Shown: piece after piece, positions 28,392 through 35,601 of the stretch
Layout of the letters: each line of letters opens with the position of its first letter
How positions within the stretch are numbered: the first letter of the stretch is position 1
Source: Kitasatospora cineracea
GTDB lineage: Bacteria > Actinomycetota > Actinomycetes > Streptomycetales > Streptomycetaceae
Length of the DNA stretch: 64,000 nucleotides
Reading direction: 5' to 3'
Assembly: GCF_003751605.1 (NCBI RefSeq)
Contig: NZ_RJVJ01000001.1
Location: forward strand, 5,146,001 to 5,210,000
The notes under the pieces: generated by a model
The model's database searches: none
The model's input: the letters and a program-made list of their open reading frames with translations, nothing else
Told to the model about the DNA's origin: nothing
Program-made: the position numbers and the translations under genes

Positions 28392-29696
28392 TCAGCCGCC
28401 GGCGTGCAGGGCCCGGTCGACCCGGCGGTCGATCTCCGCCAGGGCCTGGCCGGCGTCGGTGCGGCCCAGCACCGCCGCCGGGATCAGGTCCTTGTGGGCG
28501 TCCCAGCGGGCGGTGTAGGCGTGCCGGTCCTGCAGCATCTGGTCGGGAGTGTTGCGGGCCAGCTGCCGGGAGACGGCCTCCCAGCCGGGCTCGGCGGCGT
28601 AGTGGGCCTCGACGGCGACCTTGAGTTCGGGATCGACCCGGTCGGTGTCGTACGGGTAGATGCCGTGGAAGCGCAGGAACTCGGCGCTGTTCTTCGGCGA
28701 GGCGAGCCAGCGCATGAACTGTCCGGCGGAGGTCGGGTCGGACAGGTGGGAACGGGCGACGAGGGCGTGGCCGCCGAGGGCCGAGCAGCCCCCGGCCGGG
28801 CCGGTGGGCATGGGGGCGACGGCCCACTTGCCGAGGGTCTTCTCGTTGCCCGCCGCGATGTCGCTGATCACCGACTGGTAGAAGGAGAACATCGCCACCT
28901 CGCCGTCGACGAAGCCGTTCAGCGCGCTGACGCCCGGACGGGAGACCTTGTCGGTGTAGAAGGACTTCAGGTACGCCAGCGCGGTGCGCCCGGCCTCGGA
29001 GTCCTCGGCGGAGTTGCGGTGGTCGGCGTCGGTCAGGCGGCCGCCGGCCTGGCAGAGGAAGGTCTCCCAGGTCGCGTTGATCGCGTTGAGGTGGTCGTCC
29101 ATGCCCTTGAACTGCCAGCCGTCGACGCGGTGGCCGGCCGCGGTGGAGCGGGCGGTGATCGTGGCCGCGGTGGACTTCAGCTCCGCCCAGGTGCCCGGCG
29201 GCCGGTCGAAGCCGTACTGCCGCAGGACGTCGGTGCGGTAGAGCAGCACCTCGGTGTCGAAGTAGAGCGGGGCGCCGTACATCCGCCCGCCGTCGGCGTC
29301 CACCTGGGCGAGCGGGATGAACCGGTCCAGGTCCTGGCGGGTGTAGCCGAGGGTGTCGAGCGGGGCCAGGCGGCCGGCGTCCAGGTCGTCGGCGTCCAGG
29401 CCGTTGCCGGTCAGCCAGATGTCGGGCCCGTTGCCGGCGGCCAGCGCCTTCTTGATGGTGTCGCGGCCGGTGGCCCAGTCCAGCACGGTGAGTGAGACGG
29501 TGACCCGGCTCTGCGAGACGTTGAAGTCGTCGACGAGCTCCTGGAGCTTGTCGGGCTCGCCGATCCAGAACGGCATGGTCCAGAACGCGAGGGTGACCCG
29601 CGGCGGCGGGGCAGGGGTGTCGGGGGCGCAGGCGGTGGCGGTGAGCGCGCAGCAGCCGGCCAGGGCGAGCGCGGCGCGCCGGAACGGGGAAGCCAT
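28392..29696 (-). CDS. Extracellular sugar-binding lipoprotein (orphan SBP of a MalEFG-type ABC system)
   Basis: 434 aa from ATG 29696 with GAGGAG upstream. A short export signal offers Cys15 (LAGC) or Cys23 as the lipidated cysteine. The family-1 solute-binding fold has VTLAFWTMPFWIGEPDK and APLYFDTEVLLYRTDVL. It is a close paralogue of the binding protein at 40743: WQFKGMDDHLNAIN, SFYTDKVS and APMPTGPAGGCS are nearly shared. No permease genes adjoin it, so it may feed the permeases at 38981-40737. Site c lies upstream, consistent with GntR control. Confidence 0.87.
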   Translation of the reverse strand: MASPFRRAALALAGCCALTATACAPDTPAPPPRVTLAFWTMPFWIGEPDKLQELVDDFNVSQSRVTVSLTVLDWATGRDTIKKALAAGNGPDIWLTGNGLDADDLDAGRLAPLDTLGYTRQDLDRFIPLAQVDADGGRMYGAPLYFDTEVLLYRTDVLRQYGFDRPPGTWAELKSTAATITARSTAAGHRVDGWQFKGMDDHLNAINATWETFLCQAGGRLTDADHRNSAEDSEAGRTALAYLKSFYTDKVSRPGVSALNGFVDGEVAMFSFYQSVISDIAAGNEKTLGKWAVAPMPTGPAGGCSALGGHALVARSHLSDPTSAGQFMRWLASPKNSAEFLRFHGIYPYDTDRVDPELKVAVEAHYAAEPGWEAVSRQLARNTPDQMLQDRHAYTARWDAHKDLIPAAVLGRTDAGQALAEIDRRVDRALHAGG

Positions 29697-29784
29697 GGCG
29701 GCGTCTCCTCGGGCGGGAGGGGCGGTGGGGGGAGGTGCGGCCGGCGGGGTGGGAACGCGGCGCGGCGGCACGGAAGAGCGCATA

Positions 29785-29797
29785 ATATCTGATATAC
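29785..29797. promoter_or_regulatory. GntR-type site c upstream of the orphan binding protein
   Basis: ATATCTGATATAC followed by GAAAC reads on the minus strand as GTTTC-GTAT-ATCAG-ATAT. It lies 89 bp upstream of ATG 29696. Confidence 0.6.
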
Positions 29798-29874
29798 GAA
29801 ACATTTCGCCAGTCGACCCTCGTCCGCTCCGCTGGCGGACCGTGTCCGAGTGGTCGCGGCGGGTTCGTTGAGCC

Positions 29875-29911
29875 TTGGACAAGGCGTGGAATATCGCATA
29901 CGATTGACGGA
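29875..29911 (+). promoter_or_regulatory. Leaderless promoter of GntR regulator 2 overlapping GntR-type site d (29889-29901)
   Basis: TTGGAC (29875-29880), 18 bp, TACGAT (29899-29904), then 6 nt to ATG 29911. Transcription would start at or next to the A of the ATG, and no Shine-Dalgarno is present. GAATATCGCATAC (29889-29901, reverse GTATGCGATATTC) overlaps the -10, so binding there would shut the promoter. This suggests autorepression. Confidence 0.6.
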
Positions 29912-30579
29912 TGGGTGAGAACAGCTGGGCGAATCCGCTGCCCGCGGTCAAGAGCAAGGCCGACCTGGCCTACGAGAGCCTGCACGGGGCGATCGCCCGC
30001 GGGGACCTCCGGCCGGGCGAGCGGGTCAACATGGACGAGCTGTCCCGGGTCCTGGGCGTCAGCAAGATCCCGGTCCGGGAGGCCGTGAAGCGGCTGGAGT
30101 CCGACGGGCTGCTGGTCTCCCGGCCGCACGCCGGGGTCACGGTGGCCGCCGTCGACGTCGCCGAGATGCGCGGGGTGTTCCTGGCCCGCGAGGCGATCGA
30201 GGCGCTGGTCGCCGAACTCGCCGCGGCCCGGATCGCGGAGGAGCAGCTCGCCGCGGTGGAGGAGGTCCAGGCGGGCATGCGGGCCGCGCTGGCGAACGGC
30301 GAGCTGACCGCGATGGCGGAGCTGAACTCCCGCTTCCACGGCGTGCTGGCCGAGGCGGCCGGCTACCGGGTGCTGGCCGAGCTGACCGACCAGCTGCTGC
30401 TGACGGTGCGCCGCTTCCGGATCACCGCGCCGATGGGCGAGCGCGAGTGGGAGAGCGTCGTCGAGGAGCACGAGGCGCTGCTGGCCGCCCTGCGCGCGCA
30501 CGACCCGCGGGCCGCGGCCGACGCCGCCCGGCTGCACATGCGCGCCCAGGCCGACCACGAGGTCGCCGTCGGCACCTGA
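29911..30579 (+). CDS. GntR-family (FadR/FCD subfamily) regulator 2
   Basis: 222 aa. It has the same architecture as the protein at 27711: winged HTH about 14-80 (GVSKIPVREAVKRLESDG) and an FCD domain with LAREAIEALVAELAAARI, NSRFHGVLAEAAG and EHEALLAALRAHDP. The two differ mainly in the linker (SRPHAGVTVAAVD versus TRPHAGPVVAGVD) and in ligand-domain positions, so they may share sites but sense different effectors. It is the closest regulator to the SDR/aldolase/kinase genes. It converges with the SDR gene across a hairpin. Confidence 0.9.
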   Translation: MGENSWANPLPAVKSKADLAYESLHGAIARGDLRPGERVNMDELSRVLGVSKIPVREAVKRLESDGLLVSRPHAGVTVAAVDVAEMRGVFLAREAIEALVAELAAARIAEEQLAAVEEVQAGMRAALANGELTAMAELNSRFHGVLAEAAGYRVLAELTDQLLLTVRRFRITAPMGEREWESVVEEHEALLAALRAHDPRAAADAARLHMRAQADHEVAVGT

Positions 30580-30618
30580 GGCCGCCCCGCCGGGCCGCCC
30601 GCACCGCTTCGTGCCGAA

Positions 30619-30666
30619 GGGCCCGCCGAGTCGTCCCCCGCAGAGGGGGGAGGGGCCGGCGGGCCC
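30619..30666. terminator. Bidirectional hairpin between converging GntR2 and SDR genes
   Basis: GGGCCCGCCG (30619-30628) pairs with CGGCGGGCCC (30657-30666), and inside it CCCCC pairs with GGGGG. It serves both convergent transcripts. Confidence 0.65.
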
Positions 30667-30682
30667 TCGGCGTGACCGGCCG

Positions 30683-31459
30683 TCAGGCGTCCAGCGGGGG
30701 CAGGCCCAGGCGCTCGCGGTGGGCGTCGCGCAGCAGGCTGGCCGGGCTGACCAGGCGGGCGCCGGCGTCCAGGACGAGTTCGGAGCCGGTGAGCAGCGCG
30801 GCGGCGGGGCTGAGGGCCAGCGCGACGGCGTCGGCGAACCGCTCGGCGTCGGGGACGGTGCGCAGCGGGTTGCTCTCCCGCAGCCGGGCCAGGTCCCGTT
30901 CGGCGTGCGGGCCGAGGCGGGACTCGGTGGCGGGGGTGCGCACCCAGCCGGGGGAGAGGGTGAGGAAGGTCAGCCCGTACCGGCCGTAGTCGACGGCCAG
31001 TTGCCGGGTGAGGGCGGCGATGGCGCCCTTGGCGGCGGCATAGGCGGGCAGGCCGGGCGCGGCGGTGCGGTGCAGGACCGAGCCGACGGTCACCACGGTG
31101 CCGGAACCGGCCTCCAGCATCGCGGGCAGCACCTCGCGCACGCAGTGGAACACCGAGGTGAGGTTGGCGTCCAGCACTCGGTGCCACTGCTCGTCGGTGG
31201 TCTCGTGCAGCGGCGCGCCCTCGGTCAGGCCCGCGCAGGTCACCAGGGCGTCGAGGCGGCCGAGTTCGGCCCGGGCGGCGGCGACCGCGGCGCGCACCCC
31301 GGCGGGGTCGGTGGCGTCCGCGTGGTGCATCCGCACCCCCGCCGGGCCGGTGCCGACCAGGTCGAGGCCGGCGACCTGCCAGCCGTCGGCGAGCAGGCGC
31401 GCGGCGACGGCGCTGCCGATGCCGCCGGCCGCACCGGTGATGAGGGCCGTTCTGGTCAT
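30683..31459 (-). CDS. Short-chain dehydrogenase/reductase, candidate sugar 1-dehydrogenase
   Basis: 258 aa from ATG 31459. Cofactor motif TGAAGGIG (8-15) and catalytic Ser127, Tyr140 and Lys144 (YAAAK) are all present, and NAG is replaced by CAG. The C-terminal LTGSELVLDAGARL closes the fold. It is divergent from the aldolase gene and shares GntR-type site e with it. In this context it could oxidise galactose or a related hexose to its lactone, or act on an acid sugar. SDR sequence alone cannot fix the substrate. The leader has only AAAGG, and the open frame beyond 31459 is a shadow. Confidence 0.83.
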   Translation of the reverse strand: MTRTALITGAAGGIGSAVAARLLADGWQVAGLDLVGTGPAGVRMHHADATDPAGVRAAVAAARAELGRLDALVTCAGLTEGAPLHETTDEQWHRVLDANLTSVFHCVREVLPAMLEAGSGTVVTVGSVLHRTAAPGLPAYAAAKGAIAALTRQLAVDYGRYGLTFLTLSPGWVRTPATESRLGPHAERDLARLRESNPLRTVPDAERFADAVALALSPAAALLTGSELVLDAGARLVSPASLLRDAHRERLGLPPLDA

Positions 31460-31503
31460 GGGAGGGGCCTTTCGGGAGGGGCGGGTCAAACACCAGCAGG
31501 AAC

Positions 31504-31516
31504 GTATACTATATCC
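31504..31516. promoter_or_regulatory. GntR-type site e between the SDR and aldolase genes
   Basis: GTATACTATATCC is a degenerate GTAT-N5-ATAC core 32 bp upstream of the aldolase start and 45 bp upstream of the SDR start. One palindrome could control both directions. Confidence 0.6.
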
Positions 31517-31547
31517 GAACCATTGTGCGGAGCCCTGGGAGGCATGC

Positions 31548-32195
31548 ATGCAACCGGACGAACTCATCGAGAGCCTGCGGACGAACCGGCTCCTGGCCAT
31601 CGTCCGGGGCACCGACCCGGACGCGGCGCTCGACACGGTCCTGACCCTGTTCGGCGGCGGCGTCCGCCTGGTGGAGGTCTCGCTGACCACGCCCGGCGCG
31701 CTCGGCGTGATCGAGCGGGCCCGGGCCGTCCTCGGCCCGGACGCCGCGCTCGGCGCCGGCACCGTGCTCACCCCCGCCGACGCCCGCGACGCGGCCGCCG
31801 CCGGGGCCGCCTTCGCCGTCACCCCCGGCGTGACCGCCGCCCTCGACCGGGCCCGGGAGGCCGGACTGCCGGTGGTGGCCGGCGCGGTCACCCCCACCGA
31901 GGTGGCCCTCGCCCTCACCGAGGGCGCCGCCGCCGTCAAGCTCTTCCCCGCCTCCCTCGGCGGCCCCGCCTACCTCAAGGCCCTGAGCGACCCGTTCCCC
32001 GCCGCGCACTTCGTCCCCGTCGGCGGCGTCGACGCCCGGGCCGCCGCCGAGTTCCTCGCCGCCGGGGCGCTCGCCGTCGGCGTCGGCGGCCCGCTGGTCG
32101 GCACCGCCGCCCGCCCCGGCGGCGACGCCGAACTGCCTGCCCGCATCGCGCAGTTCCTGCGCCTGGTGGAGGAGCAGCCGTGCTCGACGTCGTGA
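31548..32195 (+). CDS. 2-keto-3-deoxy-6-phosphogluconate/galactonate (KDPG/KDPGal) aldolase
   Basis: 215 aa from ATG 31548 with GGGAGG 5 nt upstream. Class I aldolase signatures are IVRG, Glu43 in VEVSLTTPGA, GAGTVLT, TPGV and Schiff-base Lys131 in AAAVKLFPA. The length is normal for the family. It cleaves 2-keto-3-deoxy-6-phospho-aldonate to pyruvate and glyceraldehyde 3-phosphate. The 3' end overlaps the kinase start by 16 nt, so the two are co-translated. The KDPG versus KDPGal isomer cannot be told from motifs; the galactosidase setting favours KDPGal. Confidence 0.9.
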   Translation: MQPDELIESLRTNRLLAIVRGTDPDAALDTVLTLFGGGVRLVEVSLTTPGALGVIERARAVLGPDAALGAGTVLTPADARDAAAAGAAFAVTPGVTAALDRAREAGLPVVAGAVTPTEVALALTEGAAAVKLFPASLGGPAYLKALSDPFPAAHFVPVGGVDARAAAEFLAAGALAVGVGGPLVGTAARPGGDAELPARIAQFLRLVEEQPCSTS

Positions 32196-33127
32196 CCCTC
32201 GGCGAGACCATGGCCGCCCTGCGGGCCGGCCGGCCCCTGCACCTGGGCGGCTCCCTCGACCTGACCGTGGCCGGCGCCGAGGCCAACGTCGCCATCGCGC
32301 TGGCCCGGCTCGGCCACCGCACCCGCTGGGCCGGCCTGGTCGGCGCCGACGAGTTCGGCCGCCTGGTGCTGCGCACCCTGCGCGCCGAAGGCGTCGACCT
32401 CGCCCACGCCACCACCGACCCCGACGCGCCCACCGGCCTGGTGGTCTTCGAACCGCGCACCGCCGACCTGACCCGGGTCCTCTACTACCGCGCGCACTCG
32501 GCGGGCAGCCGCCTGACCGAGCGGCACGCCGCCGCCGCGCTCGCCGACGGCGCCCGCGCGGTCCACCTGACCGGCGTCACCGCCGCCCTCGGCCCCGGCC
32601 CGCTGGCCGCCGTACGGTACGCCGCCGAGCAGGCCGGCCGCACCGGCGCCGCCCTCTGCCTGGACGTCAACTTCCGGGCCCGGCTGTGGAGCGCCCGGGA
32701 CGCCGCCGAGGCGCTGCGCCCGCTGGCCGCCCGCGCCACGGTGCTGGTCGCCTCGGACGACGAACTGCACCTGGCCGCTCCGGAAGCGGCCGACACCGAG
32801 GCCGCCCGGGTGGAGGCGCTGCTCGAAGCGGGCGTGCGCGAAGTGGTGGTCAAGCGCGGTGCCGAAGGTGCCGAGGTCTTCACCGAGGACGGCTCCACGG
32901 CCCGGGCGGCGGTGCGGGTGACGGTGCGCGACACGGTCGGCGCCGGCGACGCGTTCACGGCCGGCTACCTGTCCGGTCGACTGGACGGGCTGCCGGTCGA
33001 CGGCCGGCTGGAACGCGCCGTGACCCTGGGCGGGTTCGCGGTCGCCGCGGCCGGCGACTGGGAGGGCCTGCCCACCCGCGCCGAACTCGGCCTGCTGTCG
33101 GCCGCGCCCGGCACCGCCCTGCGCTGA
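32180..33127 (+). CDS. 2-keto-3-deoxy-aldonate (KDG/KDGal) kinase, PfkB family
   Basis: 315 aa from GTG 32180, which has GGAGGAG inside the aldolase gene. PfkB motifs are GGSLDLTVAGAEANVAIALARLG at the N-terminus (substrate side) and DTVGAGDAFTAGYLSG with catalytic Asp257. The stretch RTADLTRVLYYRAHSAGSRL is typical of KDG kinases. It phosphorylates the 2-keto-3-deoxy acid at C6 to give the aldolase substrate. That limits the pathway to acids with a free C6 hydroxyl, such as gluconate or galactonate derivatives rather than 6-deoxy sugars. Confidence 0.9.
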   Translation: MLDVVTLGETMAALRAGRPLHLGGSLDLTVAGAEANVAIALARLGHRTRWAGLVGADEFGRLVLRTLRAEGVDLAHATTDPDAPTGLVVFEPRTADLTRVLYYRAHSAGSRLTERHAAAALADGARAVHLTGVTAALGPGPLAAVRYAAEQAGRTGAALCLDVNFRARLWSARDAAEALRPLAARATVLVASDDELHLAAPEAADTEAARVEALLEAGVREVVVKRGAEGAEVFTEDGSTARAAVRVTVRDTVGAGDAFTAGYLSGRLDGLPVDGRLERAVTLGGFAVAAAGDWEGLPTRAELGLLSAAPGTALR

Positions 33128-33163
33128 ACGGCGCCCGCACCGGGTCGGGCACCGGGGCGCCAC

Positions 33164-33278
33164 GAGCAGCCGCCGATGCGCGAGGAGCACCGGCGGCCGG
33201 CCCGGTAGTGCGCCGGACCGCGGCGCACCGTACCCAATGAGGAGGAGTCGCCGATGCGCGAGGACCACTGGCGGCCGG
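33164..33278 (+). repeat. Imperfect 37-bp direct repeat duplicating a translation start region
   Basis: 33164-33200 and 33242-33278 match at 33 of 37 positions, offset 78 bp, each containing GAGnAG-N6-ATGCGCGAGGA. The second copy is the true start of the lactonase gene. The first copy opens a 10-codon frame (ATG 33176) closed by TAG at 33206-33208. Confidence 0.75.
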
Positions 33279-34147
33279 TCGGCCCGGCCCGCCACCAGCT
33301 GGCGGAGGGCGCGCGCTGGCACGACGGGCGGCTGTACTACACCGACCTGCTGCGCGGCACCCTGCACTGCTGGGACCCGGAGTGGCCGGAGCGCCTGGAG
33401 ACCCTGGCCGACCTGGGCGTCCCGCTGGGCGCGGCCGCGCCGGTCGCGGGCAGGCCGGGGGAGTGGATCGCCGCCGCGGGCGACGGGATCGTCCGGCTCA
33501 CCCCGGGCGGGGCGCCGCCGCGCTGGCTGGCCCGCCCGGAGGCCGGGGCCGGCCGTCCGATGCGGATGAACGACGCGGGCTGCGACCCGGCGGGCCGGTT
33601 CTGGGCCACCAGCATGGCCGCCGACGCCGCCGAGGGGGCGGGAAGCCTGTACCGGACGGACCCCGACGGCGGCGTGCACCGCGTGCTGGACGGGCTGAGC
33701 GTGCCCAACGGGCCGGTGTTCTCCCCCGACGGCGCGGTGCTCTACCTCGCCGACAGCGCCCGCGGCGAGATCACCGCCCACCCGGTCGACCCCGCCACCG
33801 GGCAACTGGGCCCGGCCCGAATGCTGGTGCGGCTGCCACCCGCCCAGGGCCGCCCGGACGGGATGGCCGTGGACGACCGCGGCCGGCTGTGGGTCGCCGC
33901 CTGGGGCACGGGGACGGTGCGCTGTCACGCCCCCGACGGCCGCCTGCTGGGCGCCTCGGGGGTGGGAACGCCGCACGTCAGCAGCGTGGCCTTCGGCGGC
34001 GGGCTGATGTTCGCCACCACCGCCCGGCACCGGCTGACCGAGCCGGACGCCCGGGCCGGGGCGGTGCTGGCCCGCCGCTCGGAGGTGGCCGCGCCCCCCG
34101 CGCTCGCCTACCGCGACACCGCCGGGACACGAAACGGCAAAGCCTGA
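33254..34147 (+). CDS. SMP-30/gluconolactonase-family lactonase
   Basis: 297 aa from ATG 33254 with GAGGAGG upstream. It is a six-bladed beta-propeller: EGARWHDGRLYYTD (metal Glu near residue 18), MNDAGCDPAGRFWATSM (Asn and Asp region), VPNGPVFSPDGAVLYLADS and PDGMAVDDRGRLWVA, which supply the usual Asn and Asp ligands. Such enzymes hydrolyse aldonolactones to aldonates using a divalent metal. It follows the kinase and precedes the MHS symporter. In a De Ley-Doudoroff-type route it would open galactono- or gluconolactone. Confidence 0.88.
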   Translation: MREDHWRPVGPARHQLAEGARWHDGRLYYTDLLRGTLHCWDPEWPERLETLADLGVPLGAAAPVAGRPGEWIAAAGDGIVRLTPGGAPPRWLARPEAGAGRPMRMNDAGCDPAGRFWATSMAADAAEGAGSLYRTDPDGGVHRVLDGLSVPNGPVFSPDGAVLYLADSARGEITAHPVDPATGQLGPARMLVRLPPAQGRPDGMAVDDRGRLWVAAWGTGTVRCHAPDGRLLGASGVGTPHVSSVAFGGGLMFATTARHRLTEPDARAGAVLARRSEVAAPPALAYRDTAGTRNGKA

Positions 34148-34169
34148 TTCCATCTCTGGACCGAATTTC

Positions 34170-34182
34170 GTATATCGCATAC
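34170..34182. promoter_or_regulatory. GntR-type site f upstream of the MHS symporter
   Basis: GTATATCGCATAC preceded by TTTC. Its reverse complement, GTATGCGATATAC, is identical to site g at 42206-42218. It lies 43 bp upstream of the symporter start. Confidence 0.7.
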
Positions 34183-34224
34183 TGTGAGTGGTGCAAGCCA
34201 CCCCCTGCCCGGTGGGAGAACCCC

Positions 34225-35544
34225 GTGACCACCACAGCACACCCCGGAAGCACCCACGTGAACAGCACCCCCCGCGCCACCACCCGGCGCACCATGGCCG
34301 CCGCCACCGTCGGCACCGTCATGGAGTGGTACGACTTCAACCTCTACGGCCTCGCCTCGGCCCTGGTCTTCGGCCCGCTCTTCTTCGGCTCCAGCTCCAC
34401 CGGCGCCACCCTCGCCTCCTTCGCCACCTTCGGCGTCGGCTTCGCCGCCCGCCCCATCGGCGGCATCCTGTTCGGCCACCTCGGCGACCGCATCGGCCGC
34501 AAGTACGTGCTGCTGATCACGATGCTCGGCATGGGCGTCGCCACCACCCTGGTCGGCGTCCTGCCCACCCACGCCACCGCCGGCGTCTGGGCCCCGATCC
34601 TGCTGATCGTCCTGCGGATCTGCCAGGGCGTCGCGGTGGGCGGCGAGTTCGCCGGTGCCACGCTGCTGACCGTCGAGAACTCGCCCAACGGCAAGCGCGG
34701 CCTGTTCGGCTCCATCCCCGCGATGGGCACCGGCGCCGGCTCCGTGCTGGCCACCGCCGTCTTCGCCCTGGTCGCCCTGCTGCCCGACCACGCCTTCCTC
34801 ACCTGGGGCTGGCGCATCCCGTTCCTGCTCAGCTTCGTGCTGGTGCTGTTCGGGATGTGGCTGCGCCGCGGCATCAAGGAGACCCCGGTCTTCGCCGGAC
34901 TCGAGGAGCGCGCCGAGACCGTCCGCTTCCCGTTCCTGACCGTGATCAAGGAGCAGCCCGCCGCCGTCCTGCGGGTCCTCGGGATCACCGCCTCCGGCTT
35001 CGTCTGGGCCTACCTGATCCAGGCGTTCGGCCTCTCCTACGCCACCAAGAACCTGGGCATCCCCAAGTCGACCATGCTGTGGGCCGCCGCCCTGGCCGGG
35101 GCGCTGGAGATCCTCACCATCCCGTTCTGGGGCTGGCTCTCCGACCGGATCGGCCGCCGCACCATGGTCTCCATCGGCCTGGCCTGCACCGTCGTCTACG
35201 CCTACCCGTTCTTCTGGCTGCTGGGCACCGGCAGCACCCCGCTGGTCTTCCTGGCGCTGGTGCTGGCCATCCCGATCTGCAAGGACATGGTCTTCGGCCC
35301 GCAGGCCGCCCTGGTCGCCGAACAGTTCGACGCCCGGGTCCGGTTCAGCGGCGTCAGCGTCGGCCGGGAGTTCGGCGGAGCGATCTTCGGCGGCACCACC
35401 CCCTTCATCGGCGCGGCGCTCGTCGCCGGTACCGACTCCATCGCCCCCGTCGCGCTCTACGTCGTGGCCGGCTGCCTGATCACCGCGGTCGCCGTCTTCA
35501 GCGGCCGCGAGACCGCGCGCGGCGACATCGCCGAGCACGCCTGA
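34225..35544 (+). CDS. MFS transporter, metabolite:H+ symporter (MHS) family
   Basis: 439 aa from GTG 34225 (GGGAGAA upstream); GTG 34258 is an alternative. Twelve transmembrane segments are expected. MHS signatures are GTVMEWYDFNLYG at the start of helix 1, GHLGDRIGRKYVLL in loop 2-3 and RICQGVAVGGEFAGA in helix 4. Family members import organic and sugar acids with protons. Its place before the dehydratase and behind site f suggests uptake of an aldonate such as galactonate, giving the pathway a second entry point besides sugar oxidation. Confidence 0.9.
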   Translation: MTTTAHPGSTHVNSTPRATTRRTMAAATVGTVMEWYDFNLYGLASALVFGPLFFGSSSTGATLASFATFGVGFAARPIGGILFGHLGDRIGRKYVLLITMLGMGVATTLVGVLPTHATAGVWAPILLIVLRICQGVAVGGEFAGATLLTVENSPNGKRGLFGSIPAMGTGAGSVLATAVFALVALLPDHAFLTWGWRIPFLLSFVLVLFGMWLRRGIKETPVFAGLEERAETVRFPFLTVIKEQPAAVLRVLGITASGFVWAYLIQAFGLSYATKNLGIPKSTMLWAAALAGALEILTIPFWGWLSDRIGRRTMVSIGLACTVVYAYPFFWLLGTGSTPLVFLALVLAIPICKDMVFGPQAALVAEQFDARVRFSGVSVGREFGGAIFGGTTPFIGAALVAGTDSIAPVALYVVAGCLITAVAVFSGRETARGDIAEHA

Positions 35545-35601
35545 CCCGTCCCGCCCTCCCGACCGAGGACGGCCCGCACCACCCCCGCAGGAGAGAACCC
35601 C

